DNA of 64,000 nucleotides, taken from positions 1,915,550 to 1,979,549 of the forward strand of contig NZ_JH597773.1 in assembly GCF_000243335.1 (NCBI RefSeq), read 5' to 3'. The notes below the pieces were generated by a model that had not been told where the DNA came from, did no database searches, and was given only the letters and a program-made list of their open reading frames with translations. A program made the position numbers and the translations under genes. Position 1 is the stretch's first letter, and the number at the start of each line of letters is the position of its first letter. Source of the DNA: Leptonema illini DSM 21528 (GTDB lineage: Bacteria > Spirochaetota > Leptospiria > Leptospirales > Leptonemataceae). Positions 55,687 to 64,000 of the stretch are shown here, piece by piece.

Positions 55687-56935
55687 TCTTCTGCCACAGG
55701 CTGCGTCGCCTCCACTCTGACAGATGGATCTCGCGAGCCTCGTTAATATCGATTCCCCATTGTAGAATCAGGCTTTTCGCGAGATCAGGATCGGTACACT
55801 GCACCATCACCTCCTGATTGTGCAGAAAGCTACGGTAGTCGAGATTGCCCGATCCAATAACGGACACATCGTCGATCAGACTCTGTTTCGCATGAAATAC
55901 CCTGCCCTCCATCTCAAAGACACGGACTCCGGATCGTAACAGCGCATCATACGTAGCCCGACCGGCCTGTCGCGCCGACCAGACGTCGGTCGTGCCGGCG
56001 GTAAGAATGCGCACATCGACCCCACTGCGCGCCTTCATACGCAGCAGGCGCGTCAGACGATGGTTGGCCACAAAATATGGGGAGCTCAGGAACATCTGCT
56101 TCTTTGCCGATCGCAGCAGCCTGAAATAGTTTCTTCTATAAGAAGCACGGTCACGGCGAAACAGCGTCGTATAGAGATTGGGCTCGGTCAGTATCGAACG
56201 ACGATGCCACTGCTTCAAGCGAACACGAAGAGCGGCAATGGACCTGATAGACTTTGCTCTTACTCTGAGCATATTCGACAACGACAGCGGGTACACTCCG
56301 TAACGCACGGATTGAAAGAGCAGAAGCATACCCGCGAAGAGAAACCGGAAGAAGGAGCGATTACGATCGTTCTTCTCGATACGCATCATCGTATCGCGCC
56401 AGCGCGAAGGGCCGGACAACCGATGACTGTTCTCATCCTTGATATTCATGCCGCCGACGTAGCAGATCCTGCGATCGATGAGTACGATCTTACGGTGATT
56501 ACGTCTGTGCATGCCCGACCGAAAGATTGAGAAAAGGCTTACAGGTTTATACACAGCCAGCTCGACTCCGGTTCCTGCCAGAAACGCATAAATAGCCGGC
56601 AGGGCCGAACGACTGCCGATGCCGTCAAGCATCAGCCGCACATGCACGTCGTGATTGACCGACAGATCTTTCAATACCGAAAGAAGATGCGTGCCCGAAT
56701 GATCGTAGTTGAAGATGTAGAACTCCATCAGCACGGACCGCTCAGCCCGTCGCAGATCGTCAATCAGCGCATCACAGAAATGGTCTCCTTCGAAAAAGAG
56801 CTGAACGGGTGTCTCGGGCCGCATATCAGAGGACAGCTTCGGAGACTGAGACAGCGAATCAATTCCTTCTTTTATCAGGCTCAGGAAGCCCGCGAAACGT
56901 AAAAAAGGTTGTAAATACGTGAAATAAAGATTCAC
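55646..56935 (-). CDS. cls: Cardiolipin synthase-type phospholipase D enzyme
   Basis: 429 residues. Two HKD motifs: HRRNHRKIVLIDRRICYVGG and HAKQSLIDDVSVIGSGNLDY. No long N-terminal membrane pair, so like ClsB/ClsC. It joins phosphatidyl groups to give cardiolipin. Its 3' end overlaps the phosphatase gene on the other strand. Confidence 0.88.
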   Translation of the reverse strand: MNLYFTYLQPFLRFAGFLSLIKEGIDSLSQSPKLSSDMRPETPVQLFFEGDHFCDALIDDLRRAERSVLMEFYIFNYDHSGTHLLSVLKDLSVNHDVHVRLMLDGIGSRSALPAIYAFLAGTGVELAVYKPVSLFSIFRSGMHRRNHRKIVLIDRRICYVGGMNIKDENSHRLSGPSRWRDTMMRIEKNDRNRSFFRFLFAGMLLLFQSVRYGVYPLSLSNMLRVRAKSIRSIAALRVRLKQWHRRSILTEPNLYTTLFRRDRASYRRNYFRLLRSAKKQMFLSSPYFVANHRLTRLLRMKARSGVDVRILTAGTTDVWSARQAGRATYDALLRSGVRVFEMEGRVFHAKQSLIDDVSVIGSGNLDYRSFLHNQEVMVQCTDPDLAKSLILQWGIDINEAREIHLSEWRRRSLWQKISEKLCYGFRYYL

Positions 56936-56947
56936 TGGTATGAAAAG

Positions 56948-57292
56948 ATGAGTCGCCGCAGTCTGACAGCTCTTCTCTGTGCCGCACAGATCGGCCTGCT
57001 TGCCTTCGTCACCGTTGACAGGGGCATGCAGACTATTGCCGTATCAAGCGCAGGGACGGATTCAGCGGTCTGTTCGAACCGAACAGGGATCGACGTTCCG
57101 GAGGCTGTGCGCTCCGGGACGCCGTCTACATCGCACTTTACTGTCGCACCCGATTCCTATTCTTTACAGCCTGTGAAGGCAGCGACGCTGTCGGTTCGTT
57201 TAATCGACGATGTCGTACGCATTCATCTTCCGCTGGTGCCGGCAGGCGGCCATCTTTTCTCGGCCTTTTCGCGCGCCCCTCCTTACGTCTGA
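56948..57292 (+). CDS. Small exported protein upstream of the copper receptor
   Basis: 114 residues. N-terminal hydrophobic segment ALLCAAQIGLLAFVTVDRG (about 8-26) is a probable signal peptide or anchor. No family is recognised; the ending AFSRAPPYV is typical of small proteins next to metal receptors (inference). The receptor starts 77 bp downstream, so they may form an operon. Confidence 0.5.
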   Translation: MSRRSLTALLCAAQIGLLAFVTVDRGMQTIAVSSAGTDSAVCSNRTGIDVPEAVRSGTPSTSHFTVAPDSYSLQPVKAATLSVRLIDDVVRIHLPLVPAGGHLFSAFSRAPPYV

Positions 57293-57368
57293 GATCGGGT
57301 CTTCCCGTTTTCAATCCAAATAAAGAAGCCTCTTCGCGAGTCTTCGGTCTGACGTACAGGAGAAAACT

Positions 57369-59843
57369 ATGTATATAAAGCAACGCGCGTTTCGCGCCGC
57401 CACCTTCATTCTATCATTTATTCCGACATTAATCATCGCACAACCGGCCGACGAGCCGCCTGCAAACAAGCCTCCCATTGCCGACGAGATCGTCGTCAAA
57501 GGAAAGAAAGAAGGATTCACCGAATCGGTTGAGATTCGAGAGATCCGTGAATCTAACGCTCGCGATGCCGGCGAGGCATTGGAAAAGGTCGAAGGCGTGA
57601 GCAAGATCCGCAAGGGCGGCATCGCCAACGACATCGACATTCGCGGCATGAAGCGCGACAATATCAACATCTTCATCGACGGGCAGCGTCTGCACGGCGC
57701 CTGCCCGAACCGCATGGACCCGGCTTCCTTTCATGTGGACTTCGCTGAAGTCGAAACCATCGAAATCATCAAAGGTCCGTACAACGTAAAGAATCCTGGC
57801 GGAATCGGCGGCGAGGTAGACATTAAGACGAAAGAGATCAAAAAAGGATTGAATAACGAAATCAATCTGAGCGGCGGCTCCTTCGATACGAAAGAAGGGT
57901 CGTTCCGTTCGTCTTATGCTACCGATGCCTTCGGTTTTCTTGTCGGTGGATCGGCGAAAACGGCCCAACCCTACATCGACGGAAACGGCAAACGCATCAC
58001 CGAGCAGTATCCCGACTTCGATGATCCCTCAGCCGCTCTTTTCAGCCCGTATGCGTCGTCCGACGTGACGGCTACCATGACTCAGATGAATGCGATGAAG
58101 ACGCTTGCTCCGGCTCAGTTCGCCGCAACGTTCCCTGATTTCCCGGCATCGGCTCCGCCCTCGGCGAACCGCTACAAATATGGCGAAAGAAAGAACAATG
58201 CCTACGAGATGCGAACGGCATGGATCAAGACCTTCTTTAAACCTACAGAAAAGCAGAAGATCGAACTCAGCTACACAAAGCAGGAAACTGAAAACGTATT
58301 CTATCCGTATCTGATGATGGATGCGAACTATGATAATGCGGCGCGCACGGCTGCCACTTACACGATCGAAGATCTGACCTCAAAGATCGAGCAGGTCAAA
58401 TTCCAGGCCTACGACAATCAGGTAAAGCATCTGATGACCGATGAATTCCGTTGCAGCTCGACAAACAGTACCAATGAATGCTATCTTCCTATGTCGCAGA
58501 GCTTCGGCATGGCAACGTATGCGACGACGCGCACGACAGGCGGCAAGATCGAGACTACGTTTAAAGTACTCGGAAAGTCGACTCTCGGAATCGATACGTA
58601 TCATCGCAATTGGAATACGACAACGACGACGCGTGTGAAGCACTTCAAAGACACTTCGATGCCGATGATGCAGAATAACTATCGCGATCAGGCCAGCATC
58701 CCCGATGTGACGACCGATAATATCGGCGCCTACTTCGAGAACGAATCGAAGTTGAGCTCGAAGCTCAAGCTGAACACAGGTCTGCGTCATGACAAAGCCA
58801 TCACAAAGGCCGGCAAAGACAGACGCATTCTCTACAACGCTTATTTTCCCGGCTTTGATCCTCTCTATCAATTCCAGTATGCAAAGGCATCCGCAAATGG
58901 AATCACCGTAGCACCGGGATATATGGTTCCCGGGATCGCCATCGACGCAGAGATCTACTTACCGTCAGCCGAGCCGACCGTCGTCGACGAGATGACGGCC
59001 GGAAACGCACGTCTCACCTACGAGGTTAACGATCGCTTCGAGGTATTTGCCGGCTTCGGGCACGGTGCCCGCCTGCCCGATCCGCAGGAACGCTTCTTTG
59101 CGCTTCAGCGTATGGGGAACGCTGCGATGCCCGATACTGTCGGCAATCCGCACCTGAAAACGACGCAGAATGACCAGGGTGATCTCGGCTTCAAATATTT
59201 CAACGGGAAGATCCTCTGGAAGATGCAGGGCTTCTACAGCAAAGTCTACAACTATGTTGTGACGCGATTCGCAAGCGATACATACATCGGCAAGATCAAC
59301 CCGTATAACGATCCGCTCGTTTACAGCACCTATACGTCCGTTGTGCAGCAATCACTTCAGCAGATCAGCGGTGTGAATCGGATTGCGAGATCTTATAAGA
59401 ACGTCGATGCGACGATGTACGGTGGGGAGAGCTCCGTGCGCATTACGCTACCGAAAGATATGTTCACCGGTGCGGGCCTTTCCTACGTGCGCGGCATCAA
59501 CGACACCGAGCGCCTCGAACTTCAGGAGATGCCTCCGCTCCGTGGTAACATCTGGTTGCGGTTTGATAACGGAAAATACTTCACCGAGGCTGAAGGTGTA
59601 TTCGCCGCCACACAAACAAGGGTTGACCGCGCCATCGGCGAGAAACAAACACCGGGCTGGGGCATCGCAAACATCAAGGCCGGCGCCGAATTCGGAGGCC
59701 TGAAGCTTGTTACCGGAGTGCGCAACATATTCGACCGATACTACTACGAACATCTCTCTTACAGCCGAGAACCTTTTGCTACAGGCATCAAGGTTCCAGA
59801 ACCCGGACGCAGCTGGTTTGTCAGCATGCAGTGGGCGTTCTGA
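57369..59843 (+). CDS. oprC: TonB-dependent copper receptor, OprC/NosA type
   Basis: 824 residues. Signal peptide (1-25), plug domain from about 35 with ADEIVVKGKKE and GQRLHGACPNRMDP, 22-strand barrel, ending in the aromatic MQWAF. The CxxxM pair (Cys112, Met116) in CPNRM and HxM (His354, Met356) in VKHLMTDEF match the copper ligands of OprC. It imports copper, or loads copper for N2O reductase in denitrifiers; no nos gene is in the window. Strong AGGAG at the start codon; terminator 54 bp after. Confidence 0.88.
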   Translation: MYIKQRAFRAATFILSFIPTLIIAQPADEPPANKPPIADEIVVKGKKEGFTESVEIREIRESNARDAGEALEKVEGVSKIRKGGIANDIDIRGMKRDNINIFIDGQRLHGACPNRMDPASFHVDFAEVETIEIIKGPYNVKNPGGIGGEVDIKTKEIKKGLNNEINLSGGSFDTKEGSFRSSYATDAFGFLVGGSAKTAQPYIDGNGKRITEQYPDFDDPSAALFSPYASSDVTATMTQMNAMKTLAPAQFAATFPDFPASAPPSANRYKYGERKNNAYEMRTAWIKTFFKPTEKQKIELSYTKQETENVFYPYLMMDANYDNAARTAATYTIEDLTSKIEQVKFQAYDNQVKHLMTDEFRCSSTNSTNECYLPMSQSFGMATYATTRTTGGKIETTFKVLGKSTLGIDTYHRNWNTTTTTRVKHFKDTSMPMMQNNYRDQASIPDVTTDNIGAYFENESKLSSKLKLNTGLRHDKAITKAGKDRRILYNAYFPGFDPLYQFQYAKASANGITVAPGYMVPGIAIDAEIYLPSAEPTVVDEMTAGNARLTYEVNDRFEVFAGFGHGARLPDPQERFFALQRMGNAAMPDTVGNPHLKTTQNDQGDLGFKYFNGKILWKMQGFYSKVYNYVVTRFASDTYIGKINPYNDPLVYSTYTSVVQQSLQQISGVNRIARSYKNVDATMYGGESSVRITLPKDMFTGAGLSYVRGINDTERLELQEMPPLRGNIWLRFDNGKYFTEAEGVFAATQTRVDRAIGEKQTPGWGIANIKAGAEFGGLKLVTGVRNIFDRYYYEHLSYSREPFATGIKVPEPGRSWFVSMQWAF

Positions 59844-59896
59844 AAGTCTTTCCAGAGAAAGGCTCAGGCTAAGACAATAACGTCCTGTCAGACTGC

Positions 59897-59922
59897 GGCG
59901 GGCTCCGGCCCGCCATTTTTTT
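59897..59922 (+). terminator. Intrinsic terminator of oprC
   Basis: GGCGGGC (59897-59903), TCCG loop, GCCCGCC (59908-59914), then A and T7. A strong GC stem. Confidence 0.94.
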
Positions 59923-59993
59923 GTCTTTGGGCGCGACGAATCAGTCCTCATCGGGCAAGTCACTGGTTCATGCGTGTCCGGGCGGGTTGGTGG

Positions 59994-60476
59994 CTATGTT
60001 TGAAAGACTCTCGTGAGTTTTCTGGCGGCAGCATCGACACAAATGGTGCAGATGACTACCGGATTCCAATGAGCCTCCACCCAAACTGGGTCAGTTCCTC
60101 CATCCTCCAGAGTGATCACCCCCATAGCGATTAGCATCAAGAAGACGAAAATGTAACAGCGAGAAAACCCAGTAGCATTCGCAATCGCCGACAAACGCCC
60201 CCAGTCCCGGTCATCCGGATAGAAATTCACACGCACCAGGTTCTGCCCCTCATCCTGATACTGCTTTTTCCACTTCCCTGTTCTCTCAAGGAAACCAAGC
60301 TTGAAATCCAGCCCGGGATCATCCATAAGACTGGCCAGATAGGCACCAAGCGCCCAGTGGCTGATTTTTATATAGGGGCTCCGCCAGAAGAATCGTTTAA
60401 AATAAACCTCTGGGATCAGCAATGTGGAGCGCGATCGGTAGTAAGGCTCCCCATCCACGCAAGTCTGTTCGTTCAT
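59994..60476 (-). CDS. DUF1564 family protein
   Basis: 160 residues from the ATG at 60476; a TTG at 60533 would add 19. Segments FFWRSPYIKISHWALGAYLA, GKWKKQYQDEGQNLVRVNF and SRCYIFVFLMLIAMGVI match the DUF1564 family, known to me only from leptospires, where it occurs in many copies. Function unknown; the compact, conserved core suggests a DNA-binding or toxin-antitoxin-like role, but this is not established. It is a useful lineage marker here. Confidence 0.85.
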   Translation of the reverse strand: MNEQTCVDGEPYYRSRSTLLIPEVYFKRFFWRSPYIKISHWALGAYLASLMDDPGLDFKLGFLERTGKWKKQYQDEGQNLVRVNFYPDDRDWGRLSAIANATGFSRCYIFVFLMLIAMGVITLEDGGTDPVWVEAHWNPVVICTICVDAAARKLTRVFQT

Positions 60477-60560
60477 GAAGAGGTAAGGTATAAGAAGAGG
60501 CAAATTGCTAAAAAATTTTCGGCGGATCTGCAATCTCGAGCAACCGCTCCGCTCATCACC

Positions 60561-61784
60561 TCAAATACTATCTTCGTTATGCAGAACAGGGAATTCGCCA
60601 AGCAGCTCGATTGTATCGAGATAGAACTGCTGGATGCGCTGTCGTGGTATCTCGGGCACGGATCGAGCAGACTTGCGTCGCTGTTCCAGCACGACCGGCA
60701 CGCCTTTCACCGTAACCGTCGCCCTCTCCCCCTCGCGGGCACGACGAAGAGCTACGTAGTCCCGACACGGTAGAACGCGAAAGACCGGTGATCCCGACGT
60801 ATGATCGATATGCACCCAGACGGGAATATAAGCCAGATCGCTGATCTTCAGGCCCTTGCCATCCGAGTTCTTCTCGACCGTGAATTCAAAGATCATGCCG
60901 CCATCCGTATGACGCTTCTGCTGGTTAGACACAAAGTTGCCGAGCGACCAGATGACGAGGCGCTCTTTGGTATCGCCATAACGATCCGTCACCGTACGCT
61001 TTTCGTAGGGCTGAAGAACGTGCGGATGTCCGCCGATGACGATATCGGCCCCTTCCTGAAATGCCAGGTCTACCGCATAACGCTGATACGGATCGGGATC
61101 ACGTCGATATTCGGTACCATAATGATAGATGACGATGACGGCATCGGCCTGTTCGCGCGCCATGGCGATCTCACGTCGGATCTGCACGTAATCGAAGCCG
61201 TTGACGAACGTTCCCGGAGGTACGGGAAGGCCGTTTGTTCCATAGCTATAGTTTAAAAAAGCGAAGCGCACGCCGCGAATCTTACGAACAAAGACACGCT
61301 CTTTTACGAACTCCTGCTCGTCGGCGTATGTACCGACGACATCAAGGCCTTTCTCGCGCACGATCTTTTTCGTTCGCAGGACGCCTTCGCGGTACTTGTC
61401 GACCGTATGGTTATTCGTAAGGGCAAGCATGTCAAAGCCGGCCCATTTTAAAGAATCAATGAGAGAATCGGGCGTTCCGAACTGCGGATAACCGCTGTAC
61501 TTCGATTTTTCGCCGGGCAGCGTCGTTTCGAGGTTACCGATCGCGTAGTCCGCCTTTTCGATGATCGGCTTCACGTCGACGAATACCTCGTCGTATTTCC
61601 AGCAATCACAGCTTGCATCGTAGGCCGAATCGATCTGCGCCTGATGACTCATAATATCGCCCACAGTCGAAAAGCGGATCTTCTCGGCGGGCAGCTCTTC
61701 CGCGCAGGCCACGCTCAGAGTAAGACAGAGAACGGGCAGCAGGCGACTCTGAATAAACGGCAATCTATTTTGCATCTTTTTCAC
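60561..61784 (-). CDS. capA: CapA-family metallophosphatase-like protein
   Basis: 407 residues. Signal peptide or lipobox region (SVACAEE). CapA/PgsA features: FSTVGDIMSHQ, IGNLETTLPG, LTNNHTVDKYREGVL, FLNYSYGTNG, VIVIYHYGTEYRRDP and IGGHPHVLQPYE. It belongs to poly-gamma-glutamate synthesis proteins, though no capB or capC gene is adjacent; many CapA proteins stand alone with unknown role. Confidence 0.9.
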   Translation of the reverse strand: MKKMQNRLPFIQSRLLPVLCLTLSVACAEELPAEKIRFSTVGDIMSHQAQIDSAYDASCDCWKYDEVFVDVKPIIEKADYAIGNLETTLPGEKSKYSGYPQFGTPDSLIDSLKWAGFDMLALTNNHTVDKYREGVLRTKKIVREKGLDVVGTYADEQEFVKERVFVRKIRGVRFAFLNYSYGTNGLPVPPGTFVNGFDYVQIRREIAMAREQADAVIVIYHYGTEYRRDPDPYQRYAVDLAFQEGADIVIGGHPHVLQPYEKRTVTDRYGDTKERLVIWSLGNFVSNQQKRHTDGGMIFEFTVEKNSDGKGLKISDLAYIPVWVHIDHTSGSPVFRVLPCRDYVALRRAREGERATVTVKGVPVVLEQRRKSARSVPEIPRQRIQQFYLDTIELLGEFPVLHNEDSI

Positions 61785-61863
61785 TTTTCCATCTGAGATC
61801 TGGCTCAGGAAATCTCTCGAAGTCTTAACTGGTTTCGGCCTACGTCACTTTCAATCTCGCGCA

Positions 61864-62997
61864 TTACGGAACGGACGGTTTTGCAGGCAAGAATCCACAT
61901 TCGTATGGATCTTGATGCAAAACCGAAAATCCCTTCTGCACATCGGTGCGTTTTTTAAGCATATCGTACACCCACAGAGGATGCGGAGCGTCCTTCATCC
62001 AGACGGCCATCTTTTTGATATTCTGCAGATTGTAATGAAACGGATGCGTCTCGACGAACTTCTCGCCTTCGGGATAACCGAATTCCTTTGCTCCGGCCGT
62101 TACCGTGCGAATGATCATTCCTTTTTCGTCAGTAAAAAGCTCCTGAATCGTCACGCGAAAGGGCTGCGGATAACGAAAATACTCTTCGGCATTCGACAGA
62201 TACACAAGTCGGATGGGCACATTCAGGCGCTTTGCCGAGGCCGAGACCTCGCGAAAGGTCGTCTCACCGTTCATGTCGCCGAGCACCGCCTGGATGCGTC
62301 CGTCGACGGCCATCTGACGGATGTACTGATAATCGGCGTCATCGTTATGAAAGCTGCGAAAATTGAAATGCGACGACATCCATTCCAGCTCTTTCAGGCG
62401 ATCGGGAACGCCTGAATATCCGCGCAGGGCGACGTCGTAGGCCTCGACGTACTTTGCATAGTCCGGAGCGTTACCCAGGCGCTGGCGAATCAGCTCGGCC
62501 GTTTCCTTGCGGCTGGCGCGATCCCACATTTTCTTGAATGCGGCGTAGTCGGGCGATTCTTTCAGAAAAAGAAAGTGCAGGCGGTTCACATAGACGATGA
62601 CGGAATCAAAGTCCATCAGATAGGCGACAGGTGAACGGGCCCACGCGATAAAGGTGAAGTTCTGATCGGTACCGACGCCGACATAGGCGCCGCCGATGCG
62701 CTCCACGTGCGGCCTGAAAAGATCGATCCGTCGTTCATTCGATGAAGGGTAATGATCGGCAAACAGCTTCGCCTTCTGCTTGATCACGTCAACGGATCGA
62801 ACCGCAAAGGCCTCGTCGAAGCGGGCCCTGTCTTTCACGCCCTTGCCGAACTCGTCTTCAAGATCAGAGACGGTCTGAACAACGGAACCGACGGATTGCC
62901 CCTGCGCCGGATCGGCCGACTGGCACTGGGAAAGATTCAGGATAAAGAAAGGAACAAGCAAAAAGGAAAGCGGGCTCTGCCCGGATAGCAATGACAT
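61864..62997 (-). CDS. Lipoprotein with methyltransferase-like core, unknown function
   Basis: 377 residues from the ATG at 62997, which gives a lipoprotein signal peptide (lipobox LSQC). GGAYVGVGTDQNFTFIAWA and YLMDFDSVIVYVNRLH resemble a Rossmann-type nucleotide-binding start, and VLGDMNGETTFREV with VYLSNAEEYFRYP form the most conserved-looking part. I recall similar proteins in unrelated bacteria without an assigned function. An exported methyltransferase fold would be unusual. Confidence 0.65.
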   Translation of the reverse strand: MSLLSGQSPLSFLLVPFFILNLSQCQSADPAQGQSVGSVVQTVSDLEDEFGKGVKDRARFDEAFAVRSVDVIKQKAKLFADHYPSSNERRIDLFRPHVERIGGAYVGVGTDQNFTFIAWARSPVAYLMDFDSVIVYVNRLHFLFLKESPDYAAFKKMWDRASRKETAELIRQRLGNAPDYAKYVEAYDVALRGYSGVPDRLKELEWMSSHFNFRSFHNDDADYQYIRQMAVDGRIQAVLGDMNGETTFREVSASAKRLNVPIRLVYLSNAEEYFRYPQPFRVTIQELFTDEKGMIIRTVTAGAKEFGYPEGEKFVETHPFHYNLQNIKKMAVWMKDAPHPLWVYDMLKKRTDVQKGFSVLHQDPYECGFLPAKPSVP

Positions 62998-63193
62998 ACG
63001 GCATATCTTCGCAGAAAGGGCAAAGGGCAAAGCATTTTTTTGCCTGAAGGCCTGTTTACAAAGCACGCGTGTTCACCGGGGATTTTTCCTTCCCGCTGAT
63101 CCCGCTCGCACCGAAATTCTCCTCTGGCCTGGTCGCTACCGCCTCGTTTCAGATGGCTTTACAGCAGCCCTTAAAGCGAAAATCTCGCCCTGT

Positions 63194-64000
63194 ATGCAAA
63201 AAACTGAGTTCGCACACGAACAGTATCGCACGTGGACGCAGCGCCTCATCCTGACCGCAAAAGGCTTCACGATGGGCGCCGCCGACATCATTCCCGGCGT
63301 TTCAGGCGGAACGATCGCCCTCATCAGCGGCATCTACGAGCATCTCATCACCGCTCTTTCCACGCCGGCACCGCGGCATATCATCGCCCTGCTTACCTTC
63401 CCCTTCTGGATTACTAACGCCGAAAAAAGAAAACGCAACGGCCAGACGCTCGCCGAGATCCCCTATCTCTTTCTCATCTTTCTGGGAACCGGTATTCTGC
63501 TCGGTATTCTGTCGATGTCGCGCATGATTCCGTTCTTCATGGATCATTATCCGTTTCAAACCTACTCGTTCTTTTTCGGCCTCATCGTGTTCTCGATCAC
63601 GATCCCCTACAAGATGATGAATCACGGCTGGAAGGAATGGTCGCTTCTCATTGCTTTCACACTCGGCACGTTCTGGCTGGTGACCATATCTCCGTTTGAG
63701 AAGATTCCCGTTCAGGTCGAATGGCAGGAGAGCGCCGATTCCATCGAAACGAAAACCGCCCTTGTTCATACCGACTCAAGCGGATCGTTCCTCGTTGAGA
63801 TGCCTGAGGCTCCCGAGCATCTGACACTGCGCCTTCCGGAACGGCAGGGCGAGATAACGGCCACACTCGTCACAACAGGCCAGGGCGATGAGATCAAGAA
63901 GGAATACAGGATCGAATCCAATACGACGGAGCTTGATCTACTGCTGCGAGAGCCAAAACCAAAAGACGACTCAATCGCCATCAAGGGTTATCTATCGGCC
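63194..64000 (+). CDS. DUF368 membrane protein, N-terminal 269 residues
   Basis: Open from the ATG at 63194 to the window edge. KGFTMGAADIIPGVSGGTIALISG is the DUF368 signature, with membrane helices at about 20-40, 93-110, 120-140 and 150-168. DUF368 (PopT) proteins recycle undecaprenyl phosphate across the membrane. After the helices comes a hydrophilic segment (about 170-269, with LVEMPEAPEHLTLRLPE) which is not part of the usual family core and may be an inserted domain. The 3' end is outside the window. Confidence 0.9.
   Translation, partial: MQKTEFAHEQYRTWTQRLILTAKGFTMGAADIIPGVSGGTIALISGIYEHLITALSTPAPRHIIALLTFPFWITNAEKRKRNGQTLAEIPYLFLIFLGTGILLGILSMSRMIPFFMDHYPFQTYSFFFGLIVFSITIPYKMMNHGWKEWSLLIAFTLGTFWLVTISPFEKIPVQVEWQESADSIETKTALVHTDSSGSFLVEMPEAPEHLTLRLPERQGEITATLVTTGQGDEIKKEYRIESNTTELDLLLREPKPKDDSIAIKGYLSA

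Noticed and set aside
57369-59843. Iron-siderophore receptor
   Set aside because: The CxxxM and HxM pairs are specific to the copper receptor group, and no Fur-box-like sequence was noticed upstream.

Overview
The window is a 64-kb piece of a spirochaete chromosome of the family Leptospiraceae, with moderately high GC (by eye roughly the mid-fifties). The placement rests on a DUF1564-like gene (59994-60476), a family I know only from leptospires, many exported lipoproteins with short lipoboxes, a TonB receptor and other signs of an outer membrane, and Alternative Complex III as the quinol oxidase. The GC is too high for Leptospira itself, so a relative such as Leptonema or Turneriella is the best guess. 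This is inference; no rRNA gene is present.

Layout. 1-1260: the 5' part of a group II intron (minus strand), inserted into a palindromic intergenic repeat. 1407-4571: an acyl-carrier-like gene, a second copy of the repeat, and clpB. 4926-16252: one ten-gene respiratory operon, actABCDEF followed by a diheme lipoprotein, a CcoN homologue, CcoO and a one-heme CcoP-like cytochrome, closed by an intrinsic terminator. 16378-19260: a pseudokinase and small lipoprotein or membrane genes. 19298-25905: an accessory region with two seven-repeat lipoproteins sharing an almost identical promoter and signal-peptide cassette, a NarL/LuxR response regulator, four copies of a 20-bp palindrome in front of genes, and two toxin-antitoxin pairs. 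26009-30263: a free-standing M41 peptidase domain, pirin, an MBL-fold protein and a glycosyltransferase. 30306-36496: exported proteins (large lipoprotein, predicted outer-membrane barrel, phospholipase-D-like lipoprotein, small exported protein). 36607-64000: mostly housekeeping (coaE, SPOR protein, ppk1, a TPR protein, ugd, a carboxypeptidase, dapD, a TlpA-like protein, a ClpS-like protein, ribBA, cytochrome P450, a GGDEF-EAL protein, hemF, a phosphatase, cls), then an OprC/NosA-type copper receptor, capA and the start of a DUF368 transporter.

Two observations stand out. First, the CcoN homologue in the Alternative Complex III operon aligns with cbb3 oxidase subunit I around every ligand, yet all six haem/CuB histidines and the cross-linked tyrosine are replaced. 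It cannot be an oxidase. With its CcoO and one-haem CcoP-like partners it looks like a non-catalytic cytochrome scaffold attached to the quinol oxidase. Second, a small local regulon is visible: AATACTC-N6-GAGTATT palindromes sit at or beside the -35 element of promoters for three lipoprotein genes and for the response regulator itself. One promoter-plus-leader block of about 400 bp has been duplicated and fused to two unrelated seven-repeat (probably seven-bladed) bodies.

All calls come from reading the sequence and remembered family features; no database search was run.
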